From an uncultured Bacteroides sp. (GTDB lineage Bacteria; Bacteroidota; Bacteroidia; Bacteroidales; Bacteroidaceae): a DNA stretch of 64,000 nt. The notes beneath the pieces were generated by a model. It was not told where the DNA came from. It saw only the letters and a program-made list of their open reading frames with translations, and made no database searches. Of this stretch, positions 29,288-39,584 are shown piece by piece. The stretch lies in contig NZ_OY782578.1 in the NCBI RefSeq assembly GCF_963677945.1, positions 806,001 through 870,000 of the forward strand. Direction: 5' to 3'. Positions within the stretch are counted from its first letter, which is position 1. Each line of letters opens with the position of its first letter. The position numbers and the translations under genes were made by a program.

Positions 29288-29920
29288 TTAATAATTGATG
29301 ATAAAGTTATCTTTTGGATTTCTTACTTTCTTCATGTTTACTAACCAATCGTTCTCCGTATCACGATAACCGATGGGCAATAATAAAACACTTTTCAATC
29401 CTTTTGATTTAAGCCCGAGTAATTCATCCAGCTCTTCACCAATAAAACCTTCCATTGGCGTGCTATCTACTTTTAGTTCTGCAGCCTGAGCTATGGCTAG
29501 CCCCAAGCCAATATAAGCCTGTCTTGCTGTGTGGATAAAATTTTCTTCAGCTGTTTGTGTTAAATAAAGAGCTCTCAGCTTATCTGTATATGATTTAAAT
29601 CGCCCTCTAGGCAAGCCTCTTTCGTCTGTTGTGTAATTGTATATTTTATCTATCCGATCTTCTGTATAACGATCCCATGCTGCAAACACTAACAAATGAG
29701 AGCAATCGGCCACAATTTGCTGTTCCATTGCAATTGGTACTATCTTATTTTTAAGTTCCTGATTAGTAATCACAATTACTCTGAATTGCTGTAATCCTGA
29801 TGATGTTGGTGCCAGTCGTGCTGCCTCTACAATCTTATCTACATCTTCCTGAGCTACTTTTTTAGTAGGATCATATTTTTTTGTGGCATAACGCCATTGC
29901 AAATTTTCTAATAATGCCAT
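29288..29920 (-). CDS. NAD(P)H nitroreductase family protein
   Basis: FMN-dependent oxidoreductase of 210 residues. The N-terminal LQWRYATKKYDPTKKV and LAPTSSGLQQFRVIVI bind FMN phosphate in the NfsB-like family; AYIGLGLAIAQAAEL and MEGFIGEELDELLGL are the usual C-terminal motifs, and the end KKVRNPKDNFI is typical. It may reduce quinones, nitro compounds or other electrophiles; the natural substrate is unknown. It has its own promoter at 30022. Confidence 0.92.
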   Translation of the reverse strand: MALLENLQWRYATKKYDPTKKVAQEDVDKIVEAARLAPTSSGLQQFRVIVITNQELKNKIVPIAMEQQIVADCSHLLVFAAWDRYTEDRIDKIYNYTTDERGLPRGRFKSYTDKLRALYLTQTAEENFIHTARQAYIGLGLAIAQAAELKVDSTPMEGFIGEELDELLGLKSKGLKSVLLLPIGYRDTENDWLVNMKKVRNPKDNFIINY

Positions 29921-30294
29921 ATCTTTAATTTTATATATTTATGAATAAAGTCGTTTTATGTTTTTACTTAATTATAGATTCAATATATGATTGTTCAATA
30001 TCTTTAATGAGTTTTATATTGCAAATGTAGTTGCAAATTAAATAGTGCACAATATAATAGTAATATATTTATGTTAATATATTATTTTTTAATTATTAAA
30101 AAGATTAGTTCAGAAGACATCGCCTTTTTAAATTCTAAAAAACTTATGAGAAGAGTTGTTAATAGAAAAATGCTATTTTCTTTTTATATTTGTTCCCTGT
30201 GAACATAAAAAGAGAAAATTATGTACTCAAAATGGCCTTACCTTTTATCTATTTAAAGCGCAGCTTGCATTTCACACATTATTATAATTTATAG
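29921..30294. promoter_or_regulatory. Divergent promoter region between nitroreductase and methyltransferase genes
   Basis: No gene of usual size is seen. TACATTTG on the minus strand (30022-30029), with TTG 20 bp above it, serves the nitroreductase. TATATTTG on the plus strand (30185-30192) serves the gene at 30295; directly over its start point lies an inverted repeat TGTTC-N5-GAACA (30191-30205), a possible operator. Confidence 0.55.
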
Positions 30295-31476
30295 ATGAAA
30301 CATACAAAAGCGACAATTGATTTTATTAAAGAGCATATTGCTGACAATCCATCCAAACTGGCTCTTCAGGCAAAAAAATATCCAAACGTAGACATGCCTG
30401 TTGCTGTTACTCAGATTGTTGGCCGGAAAATAGCAATGGAAAAAGTTCCTTCCTGGGGTAATACAGATGGTATACTTTATCCTAAGCATCTTTCAATGGA
30501 ACAATGCTCGTCGGAGGTTACGGCTCGTTATAAATCATCTCTTGTAAAAGGAAATACTTTGGTTGATATCACTGGAGGGCTTGGCATTGATTGTGCTTTT
30601 CTTTCAGTGAACTTTAAAAAGGCTGTATATGTGGAGCGTCAGGCAGAACTGTGTGAAATAGCGTCCACTAACTTTCCTTTATTAGGTTTATCTCATATTG
30701 ATGTGGTAAACGGTGATGGGGTAGAATATCTTTCCCGAACAGAAAAGATTGACTGGATTTTTATTGATCCTGCAAGAAGAAATGAGCATGGAGGAAAAGT
30801 GGTTGCAATAGCCGATTGTGAACCAAATGTTGCTGAAATTTCAGATTTATTGCTAAGTAAGGCTGACAAAGTGATGATTAAGTTATCTCCAATGCTCGAT
30901 CTTTCTCTGGCTTTGCATCATTTATCTTTTGTAAAGGAGGTGCATGTGGTGTCGGTGGCTAACGAATGTAAGGAGTTACTTGTTATTCTTGCAAATGATG
31001 CAGTGAACTCAAAAATCAGTATTCATTGTGTGAATTTGCTTAAGAACGGAGATGCTCAAGCTTTTTCTTTCGATAAGGAGGAGGAACTGCAAGGGTGCGG
31101 ATATACCTCAAAAGTGGGTTGTTATATTTATGAACCTAATGCTTCCATACTTAAGGCCGGTGCTTATAAAAGTATCTCAAACAGATATAATCTGAAGAAA
31201 TTGCATCAGAATAGTCATCTATATACTTCAGATGAATTAATAACTGATTTCCCCGGACGCAAATTTGAATGTGACGCTGTTTTTAGTTTGAATAAAAAAG
31301 AACTGAAAACGAATTTGGGAGAGATAAAGCAGGCAAATATCACAGTCCGTAACTTCCCTTCTTCTGTTTCAGAACTTCGTAAAAGGTTAAAACTGTTGGA
31401 TGGTGGTGATACCTATCTATTTGCAACTACTTTGGTTGATGAACAGAAAGTGCTTGTAAAATGTCATAAGTGCTGA
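30295..31476 (+). CDS. THUMP-like class I SAM methyltransferase
   Basis: A 393-residue protein: N-terminal helices, SAM domain with motif I VDITGGLGIDCAFLS near 90-104, acidic YVERQAEL after strand 2, and motif IV FIDPARRNEHGG near 157-168; a C-terminal THUMP-like domain follows from about 315. DPARR in place of the N/DPPY motif is typical of this uncharacterised Bacteroidetes family. RNA is the probable substrate by domain content, but no target is known. Confidence 0.88.
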   Translation: MKHTKATIDFIKEHIADNPSKLALQAKKYPNVDMPVAVTQIVGRKIAMEKVPSWGNTDGILYPKHLSMEQCSSEVTARYKSSLVKGNTLVDITGGLGIDCAFLSVNFKKAVYVERQAELCEIASTNFPLLGLSHIDVVNGDGVEYLSRTEKIDWIFIDPARRNEHGGKVVAIADCEPNVAEISDLLLSKADKVMIKLSPMLDLSLALHHLSFVKEVHVVSVANECKELLVILANDAVNSKISIHCVNLLKNGDAQAFSFDKEEELQGCGYTSKVGCYIYEPNASILKAGAYKSISNRYNLKKLHQNSHLYTSDELITDFPGRKFECDAVFSLNKKELKTNLGEIKQANITVRNFPSSVSELRKRLKLLDGGDTYLFATTLVDEQKVLVKCHKC

Positions 31477-31516
31477 CGTTTTAATGTCGTTTTACAGTAT
31501 AAATACTGCCTTTAAA

Positions 31517-31530
31517 TTACATTAATGTAG
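31517..31530. promoter_or_regulatory. Palindrome like the nif upstream sites
   Basis: TTACATTAATGTAG, 14 bases identical to the core of the nifE upstream palindrome. It lies 30 bp above the -7 element of the GNAT-like gene, where a bound protein could affect transcription. There is no sigma-54-like element here. Confidence 0.35.
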
Positions 31531-31559
31531 TGGTTTTAATGTTTTTTATTGAAAAAGAG

Positions 31560-31567
31560 TATCTTTG
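31560..31567 (+). promoter_or_regulatory. -7 element of the GNAT-like gene
   Basis: TATCTTTG fits TAnnTTTG; the start codon is 25 bp downstream. Confidence 0.6.
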
Positions 31568-31591
31568 CAACCTTAATATTTTATACAATTT

Positions 31592-32731
31592 ATGGCAGTA
31601 ATAATAAAACAAGTCTCTAATAAAAAAGAACTTAAAAAGTTTATTCAATTCAACAAAGAGTTATATAAAGGCAATGCATATTCTGTTCCTGATCTTTATG
31701 ATGATATGCTTAATACATTCAATAAAGAGAAAAACCCTGCCTTTGAATTTTGTGAAGCAGAATATTTCTTAGCATATAAAGACGACAAATTAGTGGGAAG
31801 GGTTGCGGCCATTATAAATCATAAGGCGAATACAACCTGGAATAAAAAAGATGTTCGCTTCGGATGGATTGACTTTATTGATGACCGTGAAGTTTCAGAA
31901 GCTTTGCTTAAAGCTGTTGAAAAGTATGGTAAAGGGCATGGAATGGAAAACATTCAAGGTCCTTTAGGATTCACTGATTTTGATGCCGAAGGTATGCTGA
32001 TTGAAGGATTTGATCAGTTAAGTACAATGGCTACAATCTATAATTATCCTTACTACCCAGAACATATACAGAAACTAGGTTATGAGAAGGATGCCGATTG
32101 GGTAGAGTTCCAAATTTATATTCCAGAGACTGGGGTTCCAGAAAAGCATCAACGTATTTCTGATATTATCAAAAAGAAATATAATCTTAGAGTTTTGAAA
32201 TATACTTCCAGAAAAAAGCTTGCAAAAGATTACGGACAGGAAATTTTTGATTTAATGAATGAAGCCTATAGTCCGCTATACGGATATTCAGCTCTTTCTC
32301 AGAAGCAGATTGAGCATTATGTCAAAATGTATCTTCCGGTAGTCGACTTAAAAATGGTTCCTCTTATTGTTGACCAGGAAGACAAGTTAGTAGCAGTTGG
32401 TATAACAATGCCATCCTTGTCTGTTGCGTTACAAAAAGCTCACGGAAGATTGCTGCCTTTTGGTTGGTTTCATTTACTTAAAGCTTTATTTTTTGGAAAA
32501 AGAAAAGTGATTGATCTTCTTTTGATTGCTGTTAAACCAGAGTATCAGAACAAAGGTGTAAATGCATTATTATTTTCTGATTTAATTCCAGTTTACCAAA
32601 AAGAAGGTTGTATATTTGCGGAAAGCAATCCTGAATTAGAGATGAATGGCAAGGTTCAGGCTCAGTGGGAATACTTTAAAACAATTCAGCATAAACGTCG
32701 TCGTGCATTTATAAAGAAAATAGATTTATAG
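31592..32731 (+). CDS. GNAT-fold N-acetyltransferase-like protein (YghO-like)
   Basis: A 379-residue cytosolic protein. The first part has the GNAT-like YFLAYKDDKLVGRVAAIINHKAN near 70-92 and QGPLGFTDFDAEGMLIEGFD near 127-146; the C-terminal part has LLLIAVKPEYQNKGVNALLF near 308-327, like the acetyl-CoA binding motif, and ends with KVQAQWEYFKTIQHKRRRAFIKK. The family is widespread in Bacteroidetes and its substrate is unknown. It lies 28 bp upstream of parE and may share its transcript. Confidence 0.8.
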   Translation: MAVIIKQVSNKKELKKFIQFNKELYKGNAYSVPDLYDDMLNTFNKEKNPAFEFCEAEYFLAYKDDKLVGRVAAIINHKANTTWNKKDVRFGWIDFIDDREVSEALLKAVEKYGKGHGMENIQGPLGFTDFDAEGMLIEGFDQLSTMATIYNYPYYPEHIQKLGYEKDADWVEFQIYIPETGVPEKHQRISDIIKKKYNLRVLKYTSRKKLAKDYGQEIFDLMNEAYSPLYGYSALSQKQIEHYVKMYLPVVDLKMVPLIVDQEDKLVAVGITMPSLSVALQKAHGRLLPFGWFHLLKALFFGKRKVIDLLLIAVKPEYQNKGVNALLFSDLIPVYQKEGCIFAESNPELEMNGKVQAQWEYFKTIQHKRRRAFIKKIDL

Positions 32732-32758
32732 TATATAAGTTTTGGCAAATTTATAATT

Positions 32759-34621
32759 ATGGAAGAAAATATTGAAGAAAAGATCCTGGTTACAGAATAT
32801 ACCGAGGAAAATATTAGGACCCTAGATTGGAAAGAACATATTCGCCGTCGCCCTGGTATGTATATCGGAAAATTAGGTGATGGTTCTCATTCAGATGATG
32901 GTATTTATGTACTTCTGAAAGAGGCGTTGGATAATTCTATCGATGAGTACATGATGGGATATGGCAAGACTATTGAGGTTACGGTTGTTGATGGAAAAGT
33001 TACAGTCCGTGACCATGGTCGTGGTATTCCGTTAGGAAAAGTGATAGATGTTTCTTCAAAAATGAATACGGGTGGTAAATACGACTCTAAAGCTTTCAAG
33101 AAATCTGTCGGCTTGAATGGAGTTGGTATTAAGGCCGTAAATGCACTATCTTCTTTCTTCCGTATTTCCAGTTTCAGAGAAGGCGAGGAAAAAACCGCTG
33201 AGTTTGAAAGGGGTAATATTATTAATGACTTCCCAATTTCAGAAACAGAACATGATAATGGTACCTTTACCGAATTTATCCCGGATGATACAATATTCAA
33301 AGATTATCATTATCTGAATGAACATATTGAGCCCTTATTGAAGAATTATGTATTCCTCAATACTGGTTTAAGCATCATCTTTAATGGAAAGAAATTCCAT
33401 TCCAAAAATGGATTGGTCGATCTGTTAAATGAAAACATGACTACTGACCCGCTTTATCCTATTATTCACCTCTACGGAGATGATATTGAGATGGTTCTTA
33501 CTCATAGCGATCAGTACGGCGAAGAATACTATTCGTTTGTTAATGGACAGCATACAACTCAGGGTGGTACTCACTTGGCTGCTTTCCGTGAAGCGGTTGC
33601 CAAAACTATTAAGGAATATTACTCCAAAAACTTTGATTATGCTGATATTCGTTCCGGTATGGTGGGAGCTATCAGTATTAAAGTGGAGGAACCAGTGTTT
33701 GAATCTCAGACAAAAACAAAGCTTGGTTCTAAAGATGTTGGCCCTGATGGTCCTTCTGTTGGTAAGTTTATCGGTGACTTTGTAAAGCGTGAACTCGATA
33801 ACTTTTTGCATATCAACCATGATACTTCTGAGATTCTGCTTCAAAAAATACAAGATTCAGAGAAAGAGCGTAAGGCTATTGCTGGTGTAACTAAACTAGC
33901 TCGCGAACGTGCTAAAAAAGCGAACCTGCACAACCGTAAACTACGTGATTGTCGTATTCACTTAAATGACACTAAAGGTAAGGATCAGGAAGAATCAAGT
34001 CTTTTCATTACAGAGGGTGATTCTGCCAGTGGATCTATTACGAAAAGCCGTGATGTTACTACTCAGGCTGTCTTTAGTTTGCGTGGTAAGCCGCTGAATT
34101 CTTTTGGATTAACTAAAAAAGTTGTTTATGAAAATGAAGAGTTCAATCTGCTTCAGGCAGCATTGAATATTGAAGATGGTATTGAAGGATTGCGCTATAA
34201 TAAAGTGATTGTAGCAACAGATGCCGATGTGGATGGTATGCACATTCGTCTGTTGTTGATCACTTTCTTCCTGCAGTTTTTCCCTGATCTGATAAAGAAG
34301 GGGCATGTGTATATTCTACAAACGCCTCTTTTCCGTGTACGAAATAAAAAAGAGACTATTTACTGTTATTCGGAAGAAGAGCGTATTAGTGCTATTAATA
34401 AACTTTCTCCTAATCCCGAAATTACTCGATTCAAAGGGTTAGGCGAAATCTCTCCTGATGAGTTCAGACATTTCATTGGTAAAGATATTCGTTTAGAACA
34501 GGTTACTCTCCGAAAAAACGATTTGGTGAAAGGACTTTTAGAGTTCTATATGGGAAAAAATACCATGGAGCGTCAGAATTTCATTATTGACAACCTGGTT
34601 ATTGAAGAAGATGTAGCTTAA
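32759..34621 (+). CDS. parE: DNA topoisomerase IV subunit B ParE
   Basis: ATPase subunit of the type IIA topoisomerase that separates linked chromosomes. The 620-residue protein has the GHKL motifs [10 protein letters not shown] near 59-68, DHGRGIPL near 83-90 and [14 protein letters not shown] near 120-133, then the TOPRIM motifs TEGDSASG near 418-425 and [13 protein letters not shown]. The short length and sequence style fit Bacteroidetes ParE rather than GyrB; the partner parC is not in the window. coaD starts 4 nt downstream, as in other Bacteroides. Confidence 0.92.
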   Translation: MEENIEEKILVTEYTEENIRTLDWKEHIRRRPGMYIGKLGDGSHSDDGIYVLLKEALDNSIDEYMMGYGKTIEVTVVDGKVTVRDHGRGIPLGKVIDVSSKMNTGGKYDSKAFKKSVGLNGVGIKAVNALSSFFRISSFREGEEKTAEFERGNIINDFPISETEHDNGTFTEFIPDDTIFKDYHYLNEHIEPLLKNYVFLNTGLSIIFNGKKFHSKNGLVDLLNENMTTDPLYPIIHLYGDDIEMVLTHSDQYGEEYYSFVNGQHTTQGGTHLAAFREAVAKTIKEYYSKNFDYADIRSGMVGAISIKVEEPVFESQTKTKLGSKDVGPDGPSVGKFIGDFVKRELDNFLHINHDTSEILLQKIQDSEKERKAIAGVTKLARERAKKANLHNRKLRDCRIHLNDTKGKDQEESSLFITEGDSASGSITKSRDVTTQAVFSLRGKPLNSFGLTKKVVYENEEFNLLQAALNIEDGIEGLRYNKVIVATDADVDGMHIRLLLITFFLQFFPDLIKKGHVYILQTPLFRVRNKKETIYCYSEEERISAINKLSPNPEITRFKGLGEISPDEFRHFIGKDIRLEQVTLRKNDLVKGLLEFYMGKNTMERQNFIIDNLVIEEDVA

Positions 34622-34625
34622 AATT

Positions 34626-35078
34626 ATGAAACGAGCCATATTTCCGGGAACATTCGACCCTTTTACAGTTGGTCATTTTTCAGTAGTAAAGCGTGCCTTG
34701 ACCTTTATGGATGAAATAGTAATAGGTATTGGTATTAATGAAAACAAGAAAACTTATTTCCCGATAGAGAAACGTGTAGAGATGATTAGTAATCTCTATA
34801 AAGATGAACCGCGAATAAAGGTGGTGCCTTATAATTCCCTGACTATTGATTTTGCAAATTCTGTCGATGCAAAGTTTATAGTTCGTGGAATTCGTACGGT
34901 GAAAGATTTTGAATATGAAGAGACCATTGCTGATATAAACAGACAATTGGCCGGAATTGAGACTATTTTACTCTTTACAGAACCGGAACTGACTTGCGTG
35001 AGCTCCACTATTGTTAGAGAGCTTTTGCGTTATAATAAAGATATCAGCAGCTTTATCCCTAAAGGGCTGGAGATCTGA
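34626..35078 (+). CDS. coaD: Phosphopantetheine adenylyltransferase CoaD
   Basis: Fourth step of coenzyme A synthesis: phosphopantetheine plus ATP to dephospho-CoA. The 150-residue protein has the nucleotidyltransferase motif [12 protein letters not shown] at 6-17, [12 protein letters not shown] near 90-101 and the C-terminal [13 protein letters not shown] (variant of ISSxxxRE). It is 4 nt after parE and 17 nt before the S41 protease gene. Confidence 0.97.
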   Translation: MKRAIFPGTFDPFTVGHFSVVKRALTFMDEIVIGIGINENKKTYFPIEKRVEMISNLYKDEPRIKVVPYNSLTIDFANSVDAKFIVRGIRTVKDFEYEETIADINRQLAGIETILLFTEPELTCVSSTIVRELLRYNKDISSFIPKGLEI

Positions 35079-35095
35079 TATAAAACAGTTTTTGA

Positions 35096-36679
35096 ATGAA
35101 AAAAGTAATTATTTCCTTGATATGTTTGTTCGCGGTTAGTGCACAAGCTCAGAATTATGGAACCGTGGCTTCCCGCAAACTGCATATGGCGGAGTTTGCA
35201 ATTAATAATCTTTATGTTGATAAGGTTAATGAAGATAAGTTGGTAGAAGATGCTATTGTTAAAATGCTTTCAACGCTGGATCCTCATTCAACGTATGCTA
35301 CTCCTGACGAGGTTAAGAAACTAAATGAACCATTGCAGGGCAATTTCGAAGGAATTGGTGTACAGTTTAATATGGCTGAGGATACATTGCTGGTTATTCA
35401 GCCTGTATCCGGAGGACCTTCTGAGAAGATTGGTATTTTAGCAGGTGACCGAATTATAGCTGTTAATGATACTGCTATTGCCGGTGTAAAAATGAGTACC
35501 GACGAAGTGATGCGTCGCCTGAAAGGTCCGAAAGGTTCACTGGTTAATTTAACAGTACTGAGAAGAGGAGTGAATGAACTACTAAAGTTTAAAGTGAAAC
35601 GTGACCGTATTCCTCTTTATAGCCTGGATGCGTCTTATATGATACAGGACAAAATAGGTTATATTCGTATTAATCGTTTTGCTTCTACTACAGCTGAGGA
35701 ATTTGCTAAAGCTCTAAAGGAGTTGAAGTCGAAAGGCATGAAGGATTTAATTCTTGATTTACAGGATAATGGCGGTGGTTATTTGAATGCTGCTATTGAT
35801 TTGGCTAATGAGTTTCTGGAAGAGAAAGAATTAATTGTTTATACAGAGGGACAGAAAACACCACGTAGCGATTTTTTTGCCAAAGGTACAGGGAGTTTTC
35901 AGAAAGGACGGTTGGTCGTATTGGTTAATGAGTTTTCTGCATCTGCAAGTGAAATTTTGTCTGGTGCAATTCAGGACTGGGATAGAGGGCTAATTGTAGG
36001 ACGCCGGTCGTTTGGTAAGGGGTTGGTGCAACGTCCTATTGATTTGCCGGATGGTTCAATGATTCGTTTAACGGTTGCACGTTATTACACTCCAGCCGGA
36101 AGATGTATTCAAAAGCCTTATGAAAGTATTGAAAAGTACAATATGGATTTAATTAACCGATACAATAAAGGTGAGATGATGAATTCCGATAGTATTCACT
36201 TCCCTGATTCTTTGAAATGTAAAACGAAGAAATTTGAAAGAATTGTTTATGGTGGCGGTGGAATTATGCCCGACTATTTTGTACCTGTTGATACAACTCT
36301 TTATACAGATTATCATCGTAATCTTGTGGCAAAAGGTGTTGTCCTGAAAATGACACTGAAATACATTGAAAATCATCGTAAAGAATTGCTTGGCAAATAC
36401 AAATCGTTCGCTGACTTCAATAATAATTTTGAGATAAACAGCTCTATGATGGACAACCTGATAGCAATGGGGACAGAAGCCAAAGTGGAACTGAATAAAG
36501 AACAACTTAAGGTTTCCGAGCCGTTGATAAAGACTCAGCTAAAAGCTCTTATTGCTCGTGATCTTTGGGATATGAACGAGTACTATCACGTAATGAACTC
36601 TACAAACGAGAGTGTAAAAAAGGCTGTTGAAATATTACAGACCGGCGATTATGATAAGAAATTAACTAGATTAAATTAA
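35096..36679 (+). CDS. S41 family carboxyl-terminal processing protease
   Basis: Exported serine protease of 527 residues. A signal peptide covers about 1-19 (ends AQAQ). A PDZ domain spans about 85-165 (VSGGPSEKIGILAGDRIIAVND). The catalytic core has VNEFSASASEILSGAIQDW near 278-296 with the nucleophile serine and GRRSFGKGLVQ near 302-312 with the general-base lysine. The family trims periplasmic proteins. It overlaps nothing; the Ca ATPase gene follows after 1 nt, which suggests one transcript from parE to ribF. Confidence 0.93.
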   Translation: MKKVIISLICLFAVSAQAQNYGTVASRKLHMAEFAINNLYVDKVNEDKLVEDAIVKMLSTLDPHSTYATPDEVKKLNEPLQGNFEGIGVQFNMAEDTLLVIQPVSGGPSEKIGILAGDRIIAVNDTAIAGVKMSTDEVMRRLKGPKGSLVNLTVLRRGVNELLKFKVKRDRIPLYSLDASYMIQDKIGYIRINRFASTTAEEFAKALKELKSKGMKDLILDLQDNGGGYLNAAIDLANEFLEEKELIVYTEGQKTPRSDFFAKGTGSFQKGRLVVLVNEFSASASEILSGAIQDWDRGLIVGRRSFGKGLVQRPIDLPDGSMIRLTVARYYTPAGRCIQKPYESIEKYNMDLINRYNKGEMMNSDSIHFPDSLKCKTKKFERIVYGGGGIMPDYFVPVDTTLYTDYHRNLVAKGVVLKMTLKYIENHRKELLGKYKSFADFNNNFEINSSMMDNLIAMGTEAKVELNKEQLKVSEPLIKTQLKALIARDLWDMNEYYHVMNSTNESVKKAVEILQTGDYDKKLTRLN

Positions 36680-36680
36680 T

Positions 36681-39581
36681 ATGGCTGCATCGAAGAATGA
36701 TTATTATCACATTGGGTTAAATGACCAGCAGGTTATTGAAAGTCGTGAGAAAAATGGTGTTAACTTATTAACTCCGCCTAAAAGGCCTTCTCTCTGGAAG
36801 CTTTATCTGGAGAAATTTGAAGATCCTATTGTTCGTGTACTGCTAGTTGCTGCAGTGTTTTCATTGCTGATTTCAATTATTGAAAACGAATACGCAGAAA
36901 CAATTGGTATATTCTTTGCTATTTTTCTGGCAACCGGCATCGGCTTTTATTTTGAGTATGATGCAGGCAAGAAGTTTGATTTGCTGAATGCAGTTAACGA
37001 AGAAACTGCTGTTAAAGTTCTTCGTAATGGCAAAGTGCATGAAATACCTCGTAAGGATGTAGTAGTTGGTGATATAATAATACTTGAGACCGGTGAAGAG
37101 ATTCCTGCTGATGGTGAATTGATTGAAGCCATATCTATGCAGGTTAATGAGTCTAACCTTACTGGCGAGCCTATTGTTGAAAAGACAACTGATGAATCTC
37201 GCTTTGATGAAGAAGCAACCTATGCTTCAAATATAGTTATGCGTGGTACAACTGTTGTTGATGGTCATGGAATAATGAAAGTTCTTCATGTTGGTGATGC
37301 CACCGAGATTGGTAAAGTTGCAAAACAATCTACTGAGAAAAGTGAAGAACCTACTCCGTTAAATATTCAGTTGACTAAACTTGCACAATTTATCGGAACA
37401 ATTGGTTTCTCTGTAGCGCTTGTCACCTTCCTTGTATTCTTTATCAAAGATGCTTTGTTTATAAGCTCTGTTGAATATCAAGGCACTCTCTATAACAATC
37501 TTATAGGACCAAAGATAATTTCTATTGCTGCAATTGTTGGATTGATGATTGCTGCAATTAAAATGTGGATGCCTCATAAGTTCTCCTATTCAATAAATAA
37601 AAAACCGTCGTGGTTTTGGTCATTGACAGGTATTGTGTCTGCTGTATTAATTGCTGTTATTGCTTTTATGGCTTATGGGCTGAATTCAACAGAGACAGAT
37701 AACTGGCAGGCTTATATTGCAGTTTTCCAGATTGTACTTAAATACTTTATGATGGCTGTTACATTAATAGTAGTAGCTGTTCCCGAAGGTTTACCAATGA
37801 GTGTGTCTCTTAGCCTGGCATTAAATATGCGCCGTATGCTTTCTACAAATAACCTTGTTCGTAAAATGCATGCTTGCGAAACAATGGGAGCTGTAACTGT
37901 AATCTGTACAGATAAAACAGGAACTCTTACTCAGAACTTGATGCAGGTGCACGAAACCAAATTCTATGGTTTGAAAGAAAGCGGAAAATTGGCTGATGAT
38001 GAAATTAGTAATCTGATTAAGGAAGGTATTAGTGCAAACTCTACGGCATTTCTTGAAAATGGAGAAGCTGGTTCTAAACCAAAAGGTGTTGGTAACCCAA
38101 CTGAGGTAGCATTATTGTTATGGTTGAATTCACAAGATGTGAACTATCTTGAGTTAAGAGAAGATGCAAAGGTATATGACCAGTTAACCTTCTCAACCGA
38201 AAGAAAGTTTATGGCCACTTTAGTGCAATCTTCACTTCTTGATAAGAAAATATTATTTGTGAAAGGTGCCCCTGAAATTGTATTGGGAAAATGTAAGCAA
38301 GTTATTTTAGGAGATAAAACAGTTAGTGCTTCAGAATATCGTCCAACCGTAGAAGCTCAATTGCTGGCATATCAAAATATGGCAATGCGTACGTTAGGCT
38401 TTGCCTATAAGATTGTTGATGCCGATTCTACTAATGACTGTGTTGACCTGGCAGCAGGTAACGATCTTTATTTCCTTGGTGTAGTTGCAATATCCGATCC
38501 TATTCGTTTGGATGTTCCTGCAGCTGTGGAGAAATGTAAGTCGGCAGGAATTGATGTAAAGATTGTAACTGGTGATACTCCGGGAACTGCTAAAGAGATC
38601 GCTCGTCAGATTGGTCTGTGGACAGAAGCTGACACTGATTGGAATCACATTACAGGTGCTGGCTTTGCAGAACTAAGTGATGAAGAATTATTGAATCGTG
38701 TACTCGACTTGAAGATAATGTCTCGTGCCCGTCCTACAGATAAGCAACGCCTGGTACAGCTATTACAGCAAAAAGGTGCAGTTGTTGCGGTTACCGGTGA
38801 TGGTACAAATGATGCTCCTGCCTTGAATCATGCTCAAGTGGGTCTTTCTATGGGAACAGGTACTTCGGTTGCTAAAGAAGCGAGCGATATTACATTGCTT
38901 GACGATTCATTTAACAGTATAAGTACAGCAGTGATGTGGGGACGTTCACTGTATAAGAATATACAGCGATTCATTGTATTCCAGCTGACAATCAATTTTA
39001 TAGCCTTGCTTATTGTATTGCTAGGCGCATTTGTTGGGACAGAGTTACCTTTGACAGTTACTCAGATGCTTTGGGTAAATCTTATAATGGATACCTTTGC
39101 GGCATTGGCTTTGGCTTCAATTCCGCCTAGCATTGATGTAATGAAAGAAAAGCCACGCAAGAGTTCCGATTTTATAATTACTAAGAAGATGCGTTATAAC
39201 ATTCTGGGTCTTGGTACAACTTTGCTAGTTCTTTTGCTTGGAATGATTGTATATAATACCGGTGATGACGGAGTAATGACTGTGCAGAACCTGACTATCT
39301 TCTTTACAACATTTGTATTGCTTCAATTTTGGAATCTGTTTAATGCAAGAGTATTTGGAACGAATGATAGCTCATTTAAAGGTCTTTCGAAATCATACGG
39401 AACAATACTTGTATTATTGATTATTCTTATCGGACAGATTCTGATTGTTCAATTTGGTGGAGACGTTTTCCGTACAGAACCTCTTGATCTGCAAACATGG
39501 ATTAAAATAATTGGTTTAACATCTATTGTTTTGTGGGCAGGCGAACTGTTCCGCTTTGTAAGACGTTTGAATAACAAGTAG
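36681..39581 (+). CDS. Calcium-translocating P-type ATPase, PMCA-type
   Basis: Inner-membrane ATP-driven cation pump of 966 residues. Visible are the actuator motif NLTGEP near 159-164, the transport-site segment VAVPEGLPMSVSLSLA near 366-381, the phosphorylation motif CTDKTGTLTQN with D411, the KGAPE nucleotide-binding motif near 533 and the hinge GDGTNDAPAL near 710-719. The C-terminal half has the remaining membrane helices (LWVNLIMDTFAALALA). The IIB (plasma-membrane calcium) class is the best fit. Calcium export is inferred from the family. Confidence 0.92.
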   Translation: MAASKNDYYHIGLNDQQVIESREKNGVNLLTPPKRPSLWKLYLEKFEDPIVRVLLVAAVFSLLISIIENEYAETIGIFFAIFLATGIGFYFEYDAGKKFDLLNAVNEETAVKVLRNGKVHEIPRKDVVVGDIIILETGEEIPADGELIEAISMQVNESNLTGEPIVEKTTDESRFDEEATYASNIVMRGTTVVDGHGIMKVLHVGDATEIGKVAKQSTEKSEEPTPLNIQLTKLAQFIGTIGFSVALVTFLVFFIKDALFISSVEYQGTLYNNLIGPKIISIAAIVGLMIAAIKMWMPHKFSYSINKKPSWFWSLTGIVSAVLIAVIAFMAYGLNSTETDNWQAYIAVFQIVLKYFMMAVTLIVVAVPEGLPMSVSLSLALNMRRMLSTNNLVRKMHACETMGAVTVICTDKTGTLTQNLMQVHETKFYGLKESGKLADDEISNLIKEGISANSTAFLENGEAGSKPKGVGNPTEVALLLWLNSQDVNYLELREDAKVYDQLTFSTERKFMATLVQSSLLDKKILFVKGAPEIVLGKCKQVILGDKTVSASEYRPTVEAQLLAYQNMAMRTLGFAYKIVDADSTNDCVDLAAGNDLYFLGVVAISDPIRLDVPAAVEKCKSAGIDVKIVTGDTPGTAKEIARQIGLWTEADTDWNHITGAGFAELSDEELLNRVLDLKIMSRARPTDKQRLVQLLQQKGAVVAVTGDGTNDAPALNHAQVGLSMGTGTSVAKEASDITLLDDSFNSISTAVMWGRSLYKNIQRFIVFQLTINFIALLIVLLGAFVGTELPLTVTQMLWVNLIMDTFAALALASIPPSIDVMKEKPRKSSDFIITKKMRYNILGLGTTLLVLLLGMIVYNTGDDGVMTVQNLTIFFTTFVLLQFWNLFNARVFGTNDSSFKGLSKSYGTILVLLIILIGQILIVQFGGDVFRTEPLDLQTWIKIIGLTSIVLWAGELFRFVRRLNNK

Positions 39582-39584
39582 CAG

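Noticed and set aside
30221-30256. Short upstream ORF of 11 codons before the THUMP-like methyltransferase
   Set aside because: It could be a leader peptide, but there is no repeated codon, terminator or alternative stem to support attenuation.
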